Of a stretch of DNA of 64,000 bases, positions 59,101 to 64,000 are shown one piece after another (position 1 is the first letter of the stretch; every line of letters begins with the position of its first letter). This DNA is from Flavobacterium sp. Sd200 (lineage in GTDB: Bacteria; Bacteroidota; Bacteroidia; Flavobacteriales; Flavobacteriaceae), in NCBI RefSeq assembly GCF_009826935.1, contig NZ_WUMN01000004.1, forward strand, positions 372,001-436,000. Reading direction: 5' to 3'. A program made the position numbers and the translations under genes. The notes beneath the pieces are model-generated. The model did no database searches. It saw only the letters and a program-made list of their open reading frames with translations, and had not been told where the DNA came from.

Positions 59101-60585
59101 AGTTAAACTAGCCCCATTAGCCACTACATTAATGCTTGTTGCTGTACCCTGGCATGTAGCGGCAGATACCGGCTGCACTGCAATTATAGTATTTAGATAA
59201 ACAGAGTTACTAATAACAGATCCCGACTCGTTACTTACCACTACACTGTAGGTTGCAACGTTAGATGCCTGTACATTAGGAATTGTATAAGTAGAACCGG
59301 TTGCTCCTGTAATATCAATTCCGTCTTTTCTCCATTGGTAGGTAAGGGGAGCTCCTGTAGCAGTAACACTAAAGGTTGCACTGCCCGCACCGGGGCATAC
59401 TACCTGAGATACAGGCTGTGTCGTAATTACCGGAGCAGGTATAACAAATGCTCCGGCATTGTATGCAGTAAAAGCAGTATCGCTGTCGCCGCCGGGCATG
59501 TATTTAAATTTTGCTACGCTGGCTGCGTTTGTACTTGTAATTCCAAAGTCTGAAAGTTTAAAAGCAATCATCCTTATGTCTCTGGTATTGTTGTTCTCCC
59601 CGCTTCCCGATGGAGTTACCGTGCTGTAAGGCTGTCCGGTCTGCAAAGTAAAAAGGTCGAGCCTGTATGTGCCTACAATGCCAACAGAGCTAAGGCTGGC
59701 CGACATAGGGTTACCAATAATATTACCATCGGCATCAACAAAACAGTAAATATCTTCAACGCTGCTTGGCGAAGCAATCTGAGTGATAAGAATATCCGGT
59801 TCAGTATCTGAAATTTTAGAAGTCACAATATTATTTACATCAAAGTATAAAACTGCTGTTGAACTAAGATTAGTAACACCTGTGCCAAGATCTAAGCCTT
59901 TAGCACCGTCTATAAGTACATCTCTTACTTTTAATCCTGCTATACCCGGAGCGGTATGAGTAGCTGTAGATATGCTCCCGTCTATAAGGCTTCCCATTGC
60001 AAGATAACTCGCATTTCCGGTAACACCAGTAATGGTGTTAATAGGAAGCGCCCTAAAGTCGGCAGCGGTATAGTTTGCTGCTCCTATGCTGGTATTAAGT
60101 CTTGCATTGTCTACACCTGTAGAGTATATTGTTGTACCATATCTAAAAGCCGTAAGGTTATGGCGGGTATTAGGCTGGTTTGGTGCTACTGTTGCCGATG
60201 TAGAAGACCAATAGCCATTCCAGTCGGTAATAATACGGTTAATAGCTGCCGTGGCCGGGGTAGCCGTAGGTGCTATGTAGGTTATATTTGCAGTAGAGTT
60301 AACCGTACCCGATGGCGTAGTTACCGATACTACTCCTGTTGTACCCGATGCTACCATTGCAGTAATAGTACTGCTGTTTACCACTGTAAAAGATGAAGCA
60401 TTTGTGCCTCCAAATTTTACGGCAGTGGCACCTGTAAAATTAGTGCCTGTAATAGTAACCACTGTTTTTTGTGTTACCCTTACTGGTGTAAAAGATGATA
60501 AAGTGGGAGCTTGTGCAAACATATTTCCTGCAACAAACAACATTAACATTAGTATGTATTCCCCTATTTTGTATTGGTTTCTCAT
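56167..60585 (-). CDS. large Ig-repeat surface/secreted protein with type A T9SS sorting domain
   Basis: 1472 residues. A signal peptide ends about residue 25 ('FVAGNMFAQ'). An IPT/TIG domain follows ('LSSFTPVRVTQKTVVTITGT'), then a discoidin-free domain to about 385, two Ig-like domains ('QPVSQVVCPGAGSATFSVTA', 'YQWRKDGIDITGATGSTYTI') and four tandem repeats of about 88 residues with the pattern 'GSIQWQ...TTYYRAIVTSG'. Then come a 'NSWTGAINTDWNTPGNW' module and a C-terminal T9SS type A sorting domain ('VTIYDVRGRKLYS', '...GKVSKKIVY'). It is exported through SprA and processed at the surface. An adhesin-like role is probable, ligand unknown. Single gene. Confidence 0.9.
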   Translation of the reverse strand: MRNQYKIGEYILMLMLFVAGNMFAQAPTLSSFTPVRVTQKTVVTITGTNFTGATAVKFGGTNASSFTVVNSSTITAMVASGTTGVVSVTTPSGTVNSTANITYIAPTATPATAAINRIITDWNGYWSSTSATVAPNQPNTRHNLTAFRYGTTIYSTGVDNARLNTSIGAANYTAADFRALPINTITGVTGNASYLAMGSLIDGSISTATHTAPGIAGLKVRDVLIDGAKGLDLGTGVTNLSSTAVLYFDVNNIVTSKISDTEPDILITQIASPSSVEDIYCFVDADGNIIGNPMSASLSSVGIVGTYRLDLFTLQTGQPYSTVTPSGSGENNNTRDIRMIAFKLSDFGITSTNAASVAKFKYMPGGDSDTAFTAYNAGAFVIPAPVITTQPVSQVVCPGAGSATFSVTATGAPLTYQWRKDGIDITGATGSTYTIPNVQASNVATYSVVVSNESGSVISNSVYLNTIIAVQPVSAATCQGTATSINVVANGASLTYQWYRNTINSNSGGAPIANATSSTYSPVVTAASTVYYYCVILNLGSGCAGATTNAVAVTVSAPSAAGSTSANQSICNNSSTTVSITGSTGSIQWQESTDNSNWTNTTGGSGATTATYTTPTLTATTYYRAIVTSGTCGSAISSTITVTVSPVSVSGTISADQSVCNGSITIVSISNYTGSIQWQRSLNNTTWANVTGGSGSTSATYTTPALTATTYYRAIVTSGTCSSATSNTVTVTVNPTVNAGTTSDNQTICSGSITTVSITGATGNIQWQQSANNNTWSNVSGGSGSNTATYTTPALNAPVYYRALVTTSSCGTATSSAIAISVSPASVAGNASGSTTICLGATASVSVSGTVGNIQWQQSVNNTVWNNIDGATAATYNTPALTATTYYRVTATSGVCSSAVSNIVTVTVNETNSWTGAINTDWNTPGNWACTMLPTLNTIVVIPAAPANQPQVHGISGLAKTLTVDAGARVTILTGGTLRVANQVTVASTGNVTVQNNGALVQDNDVINDGAVTVIKNSNPLYRLDYTMWSSPVQDQNLLAFSPQTSVGRFYEYKYGFDTTLNASVEQYFIVPPATTTFEAAKGYLIRMPNSDNTPGYNGGTSSMTYIGTFTGRPNNGTIIKTASVEGNRYTAVGNPYPSPISIEDFFNQNEGVLDEDSALYFWRKRNNYLVSSYATVTKACYTSNSALGGGGEQADYFTGTETNWLIAQGQGFIVKTAQNPTNANITFTNSMRRAAPTSGTQSFFRTAQSTASRIWINLTGAESSFSQTAIAYMDNATLGIDYGYDGKQLGDGNNISFYTLAGETNLSIQARPAFTISDVAPMGFKATATGQYTITIDHTDGLFAQGQEVYLKDNLTGTTTSLEQAYTFTSEAGTFNTRFELMYTDAQLGTDAPQLNNNSVIVYKEGNTININTGTAEMTNVTIYDVRGRKLYSNNEANTTRTAVSNLQAAQEVLVVEINTVKGKVSKKIVY
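57866..58920 (-). repeat. four tandem coding repeats of about 264 bp
   Basis: Each unit encodes an Ig-like domain with a paired Cys (after 'QSIC'/'TSGTC') and the shared 'ATYTTPALTATTYYR' block. DNA similarity between the units is high enough to allow recombination and copy-number change. Two more diverged Ig-like domains precede it. Confidence 0.85.
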
Positions 60586-60810
60586 AACTAAACTACTTTG
60601 TAAATAATAATTGTTTTTAGTATTTGGATGCTGTAAAGAATTTTAATCCTTTAATTTTAAACAAAGTAACAGTTATGAGTTTGCCTTTGGGGCAAGTTTT
60701 CGGTGGGTGGTATTTATGTGTAGATGATTGGTTTTTATTGGGTTGTAATTGTTGCTAAAATACTGTTGGTCGAACGGTTATGTGTAGCTGTTTTTGAAGG
60801 GAAAAAGAAA

Positions 60811-60855
60811 ATCCCGTAAACTTTGCACCAAATTATCGGACAAAATTTACGGGAT
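60811..60855 (-). terminator. long-loop terminator after the AI-2E-family gene
   Basis: Perfect 10-bp stem ATCCCGTAAA / TTTACGGGAT with a 25-nt loop, followed on the minus strand by TTTTCTTTTT. The remaining 60586-60810 between it and the Ig-repeat gene start is AT-rich with no recognisable gene or complete promoter. Confidence 0.7.
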
Positions 60856-60878
60856 TGTTTTGTTATACTAATTCGTAT

Positions 60879-61985
60879 CTAGTCTTTCAGTGGCGGCAAT
60901 TCTTCATCCGAAGGTATGGTTTCAATGCTTGTTGGGGTTTCATCTTCTCCTAATACCATGCCCCATGGTTTGAGCCCTTCTACACGGTCAAAAATTACTT
61001 TTGCAATGGCAATTACAGGTATAGCCAGGAACATGCCTGTAATGCCCCAAAGCATTTCGCCCAAGACCAGTCCTAATACCGATGTTAGTGTGTTGAGCTT
61101 TACTTTAGAACCTACAATTTTTGGCATAATGTAGTTGCCGTCTATCAGGTGTATAACCGTCAGGGCAATGATTACAAAAAGTACATCGGTAGTTGTGGCT
61201 GTGGCGAAGGTTACCAGTACCGACAGCAAGAGTGAAATAAAAATACCTACATAAGGTATTACGTTCAATATGCCCGTTAGTGTGCCTAATAAAAAAGCAT
61301 ATTTAATGCCCAATACAGTAAAAACTGTACAGCTTAATGTAGCAACAATTGCCATTTGCAACAGTAGTCCCATTATATACTTCCTTATAATATATTGAAT
61401 TTTGCTTACTACCTCGCGCACCACAGGGCTATGGCTGTCATGAAACAAGGCTAACACGAATCGAAGCAGCAGGCCTCGGTGCATGAGCAGGAAAAAGGTG
61501 TACAAAAAAATGAAGACCATAAATAGTAACGAAGACGATAACGACATAAGGGTTGCACCAACAAGTGCTGTGCCTTTACCTAATGCTTCAGATGTGGTGT
61601 TGTTTATATACTCAGCCTGTTTGTTATTGTCAATATGAAATGATTGTGCTATCCAGTTTTGTAATGCTTCGAGCGAATCCATAAGTTGATTCTCAAAGGC
61701 GGGTATATCCTGAGAGAATTCCGAAAGCTGGCTGCCCAGCAAAATCATTACCCCACTAATGAGCCCTACTAAAATTATAAGTACTGCAAACGACGATAAT
61801 GCCCTTGGAAATTTTAACCTGCGCTCCAAAAAGCTGGCTGCCGGAATGAGCAGCATGGCAAACAGTAAAGCAATAATAAGCGGTGCGAGTATAGTTTTGC
61901 CTATTATTGCTATATAGCCTATGGCGAGTATACTGATACTTATATTTGCCAGTTTTGTATAAAATGGGGGAGTGGTTTTTACCAT
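60879..61985 (-). CDS. AI-2E family transporter (PF01594)
   Basis: 368 residues with about eight membrane helices. 'LAPLIIALLFAMLLIPAASF', 'HSPVVREVVSKIQYIIRKYI', 'GILNVIPYVGIFISLLLSVL' and 'NYIMPKIVGSKVKLNTLTSV' with 'VLGEMLWGITGMFLAIPVIA' are the conserved blocks. Despite the family name, members include Na+/H+ antiporters and exporters of other small molecules, so the substrate is open. The C-terminal 30 residues are acidic and probably cytosolic. A minus-strand -7 box lies at 62014-62021. Confidence 0.9.
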   Translation of the reverse strand: MVKTTPPFYTKLANISISILAIGYIAIIGKTILAPLIIALLFAMLLIPAASFLERRLKFPRALSSFAVLIILVGLISGVMILLGSQLSEFSQDIPAFENQLMDSLEALQNWIAQSFHIDNNKQAEYINNTTSEALGKGTALVGATLMSLSSSLLFMVFIFLYTFFLLMHRGLLLRFVLALFHDSHSPVVREVVSKIQYIIRKYIMGLLLQMAIVATLSCTVFTVLGIKYAFLLGTLTGILNVIPYVGIFISLLLSVLVTFATATTTDVLFVIIALTVIHLIDGNYIMPKIVGSKVKLNTLTSVLGLVLGEMLWGITGMFLAIPVIAIAKVIFDRVEGLKPWGMVLGEDETPTSIETIPSDEELPPLKD

Positions 61986-62013
61986 GGTTTAGCAGGATTT
62001 TTTCTTACGTTAC

Positions 62014-62021
62014 CAAAGCTA
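62014..62021 (-). promoter_or_regulatory. possible -7 box of the AI-2E-family gene
   Basis: Minus strand TAGCTTTG, 29 bp from the ATG at 61985. No TTG at the expected distance. Confidence 0.5.
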
Positions 62022-62166
62022 CTTGTTTTTTGTAATCTCTGCTATAATTTAAGCAGTAATTATGATTTGCTCAATATAGAAGTAGTGAAGTTTCATGGCT
62101 GGAATACTCTTTGTAAATTTCATAGAGCCATAACCCAACGGCTGTTTTATATTTAAAAAAATAGAT

Positions 62167-62174
62167 TAGTTTTG
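62167..62174 (+). promoter_or_regulatory. possible -7 box of the UMF1-type transporter
   Basis: TAGTTTTG lies 19 bp upstream of ATG 62193. It overlaps an in-frame TTG (62172), which argues that the ATG is the true start. Confidence 0.45.
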
Positions 62175-62192
62175 AGGTACAAACCACACTTT

Positions 62193-63482
62193 ATGGCACA
62201 ATTAGAAAAAGGCAGCAAAAAGCTGCTCAATGCATGGGCATTTTACGACTGGGCAAACTCAGTGTACAGCCTTGTGATAGCTTCGGCAATATTCCCTATT
62301 TTTTATGACCTGATATTCGAACTCAGGGGCGTAAAGCACATTGAGGTATTTGGCACATCGGTTAAAAGCACAGCACTTATAAGTTTTGTAACAGCATTTG
62401 CCTTTTTGGTAGTGGCTTTTATATCTCCGTTGCTTTCGGGTATTGCTGATTATGCCGGTAACAAAAAAAGTTTCCTTAAACTGTTTTGTTATATAGGTGC
62501 ATTGTCATGTATTGGTCTTTATTGGTTTAGTCTCGAGAATATTTATGTCAGCCTTGTTTTTTATTTTTTTGGACTTATTGGTTTTTGGGGAAGCCTTGTT
62601 TTTTACAATTCCTACCTGCCGGATATTGCCTATCCTGAACAGCAGGATGCCGTGAGTGCCCGGGGCTATTCTATGGGATATATTGGCAGCGTTATACTCC
62701 TTATTATAAACCTTGCCATGGTTATGCTTGTAGAAGACAGCGAAAAAGAACAGATGATGCGTTACTCTTTTGTATCGGTAGGGGTGTGGTGGATAGTTTT
62801 TAGTCAGTACACCTATTATTATCTGCCAAAAGGCAATAAAAAAAATAAGGTTACCGGTGATGTGGTGTTTAACGGGTTCAAAGAACTTCGTAAGGTATGG
62901 AAACAGCTTAGCGCAGATATTACGCTTAAGCGCTATTTAGGAGCTTTTTTTGTTTATAGTATGGCGGTACAGACCGTTATGCTTGTGGCTACTTATTTTG
63001 GTGCCGAGGAAGTTGAATGGGGTGGCAATGGAGCTAAAACCATGGGACTTATAGTGAGCATACTTTTAATACAGCTTGTGGCTGTGGCAGGAGCAATAAT
63101 TACTTCACGGATGTCGGCTAAATATGGAAATATAAAGACACTTATAGCAATAAACAGTATATGGGCCGTAATATGTATATGTGCCTATTTTGTTACCCTT
63201 CCGCTGCATTTTTACATAACGGCAGGTTTTGTGGGGTTGGTAATGGGAGGCATACAATCGTTGTCAAGAAGTACCTATTCTAAGTTTTTACCTCAAACAG
63301 ATGACACTGCATCTTATTTCAGTTTTTATGACGTTACAGAGAAAATAGGTATTGTAATAGGGATGCTGCTATATGGGGCTATAGACCAGGCTTTTGGCAG
63401 TATGCGCTATTCGGTAATTTTCCTTACAGTGTTTTTTTTGGCAGGCATATTTTTATTGACGCGAGTATTAAAAAAACATTAG
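62193..63482 (+). CDS. UMF1/Atg22-family MFS transporter
   Basis: 429 residues with twelve predicted membrane helices from ATG 62193. 'LLNAWAFYDWANSVYSLVIA' is the family's signature near the N-terminus, and 'SPLLSGIADYAGNKKSFLK' is the MFS loop 2-3 motif. 'GGIQSLSRSTYSKFLPQTDD' is the conserved loop of Atg22-like (UMF1) proteins. In yeast Atg22 exports amino acids from the vacuole; bacterial substrates are unknown. Single gene. Confidence 0.9.
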   Translation: MAQLEKGSKKLLNAWAFYDWANSVYSLVIASAIFPIFYDLIFELRGVKHIEVFGTSVKSTALISFVTAFAFLVVAFISPLLSGIADYAGNKKSFLKLFCYIGALSCIGLYWFSLENIYVSLVFYFFGLIGFWGSLVFYNSYLPDIAYPEQQDAVSARGYSMGYIGSVILLIINLAMVMLVEDSEKEQMMRYSFVSVGVWWIVFSQYTYYYLPKGNKKNKVTGDVVFNGFKELRKVWKQLSADITLKRYLGAFFVYSMAVQTVMLVATYFGAEEVEWGGNGAKTMGLIVSILLIQLVAVAGAIITSRMSAKYGNIKTLIAINSIWAVICICAYFVTLPLHFYITAGFVGLVMGGIQSLSRSTYSKFLPQTDDTASYFSFYDVTEKIGIVIGMLLYGAIDQAFGSMRYSVIFLTVFFLAGIFLLTRVLKKH

Positions 63483-63501
63483 GTTTTTAATTTTATTGCT
63501 T

Positions 63502-63509
63502 TATATTTG
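63502..63509 (+). promoter_or_regulatory. possible -7 box of the last lipoprotein
   Basis: TATATTTG lies 30 bp upstream of ATG 63540. Confidence 0.5.
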
Positions 63510-63539
63510 GAACTTTAAAAAATTCAATAAATTAATGTT

Positions 63540-64000
63540 ATGAAAAGAATGAGAATACTGTCGATTTTCATGGTGTTGTTTACACTAATGGGCGTTGTCT
63601 CATGTCAAACAGAGCCTGTAGACCCATTACTTTTAGTTGATGATTCTGATGATGAACCGGTACAGACACCTGCCAATTTTCAGGTAGATTTTGGGGAGCG
63701 TACATTTGTTGCCGACAGCACTGTTGCTTATCTTGGTGATGGTGAAATAGTTATTAAAGGTTATGCAGGTAATTTTGGAGAAAATTTTACAATAACAGTT
63801 CCTGCCACAACAACAGGTACTTATACAGTAACTAACATTACTTACGATCCTGGTGTTAACCCTAACTATTATTCTAATATAAACCCTGCTAATGTGCCAA
63901 CAGGTTCGGTAACTATTTACAGCATAGATACTGCACGCCGCACAATTACAGGTATATTTAGCTTTACAGGATATTATTCGCTTCCTGCCGAAAATCTTCC
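63540..64000 (+). CDS. lipoprotein with DUF6252-like domain (3' partial)
   Basis: The frame opens at ATG 63540 and runs off the right edge after 153 codons. The lipoprotein signal 'MKRMRILSIFMVLFTLMGVV' ends at Cys22 ('SCQTEP'). A short Asp-rich spacer is followed by 'FQVDFGERTFVADSTVAYLG', 'GTYTVTNITYDPG', 'YYSNINPAN' and 'ITGIFSFTGYYS', the beta-strand pattern of DUF6252-type domains found in many flavobacterial lipoproteins. Role unknown; an outer-membrane anchored surface or periplasmic protein is likely. Confidence 0.75.
   Translation, partial: MKRMRILSIFMVLFTLMGVVSCQTEPVDPLLLVDDSDDEPVQTPANFQVDFGERTFVADSTVAYLGDGEIVIKGYAGNFGENFTITVPATTTGTYTVTNITYDPGVNPNYYSNINPANVPTGSVTIYSIDTARRTITGIFSFTGYYSLPAENL

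Noticed and set aside
56569..60396. Several Cys/Tyr-rich frames opposite the Ig-repeat gene
   Set aside because: They repeat with the Ig units and disappear when the real gene is read; their composition is that of reversed Thr/Ala codons.

Overview
The window is a chromosomal segment of a Flavobacterium-like member of the Flavobacteriaceae (Bacteroidota). Supporting signs are an intact sprA (type IX secretion/gliding translocon), a protein with a type A T9SS C-terminal sorting domain, an alternative complex III (act) operon fused to cytochrome oxidase genes, AT-rich spacers, start codons that mostly lack a Shine-Dalgarno sequence, and repeated Bacteroidota-type promoters (TTG, about 19 nt, TANNTTTG). 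Both window edges cut genes.

Layout. 1-13.4 kb: an AHSA1-type C-terminus, yyaL-mscS, a J-domain/KTSC protein, an acyltransferase, a small lipoprotein, rplU-rpmA, a catalytic/non-catalytic M16 peptidase pair, metE with a divergent Lrp-type regulator, and a SPOR protein. 13.5-25.2 kb: one long respiratory operon, actABCDEF-ctaCD, from a good promoter to a strong terminator. 25.2-26.85 kb: the only clearly accessory stretch, with a frameshifted orphan Rhs tip, an intact small membrane gene that looks like its immunity partner, short gene fragments and a GC-rich hairpin. 26.85-36 kb: APC permease, GNAT, ruvB, queG, a repeat-rich island with one small membrane gene, a DUF885 lipoprotein and maeB. 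36.1-44.1 kb: ruvA-sprA. 44.1-51 kb: gcvH-vanZ, deoC, then a second respiratory cluster (ctaB, two subunit III genes, subunit IV, a Cys-less SCO-like protein, SCO, DUF420, a small CxxC protein). 51-64 kb: DUF4403 lipoprotein, tolC-hlyD-tsaB, a 1472-residue Ig-repeat adhesin-like T9SS cargo, an AI-2E transporter, a UMF1-type MFS transporter and a lipoprotein cut by the right edge.

How the genes work together. The two respiratory clusters complement each other. The first encodes quinol:cytochrome c oxidoreductase (ACIII) plus oxidase subunits I and II. The second, about 20 kb away, encodes haem O synthase, subunits III and IV, and copper/assembly factors for the same oxidase. Three subunits of the first operon carry unusual histidine-rich segments. 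RuvA and RuvB are both present but unlinked. SprA is the outer-membrane channel through which the Ig-repeat protein would be secreted.

Most of the window is ordinary core genome. The best leads are the decayed Rhs tip with an intact putative immunity gene, the 3-residue-periodic histidine comb in ActF, an 8-codon micro-ORF with a perfect Shine-Dalgarno sequence in a lineage that rarely uses one, and a palindromic repeat that supplies the stop codon of a lipoprotein gene. No rRNA, tRNA, CRISPR array, intact insertion sequence or origin was seen.
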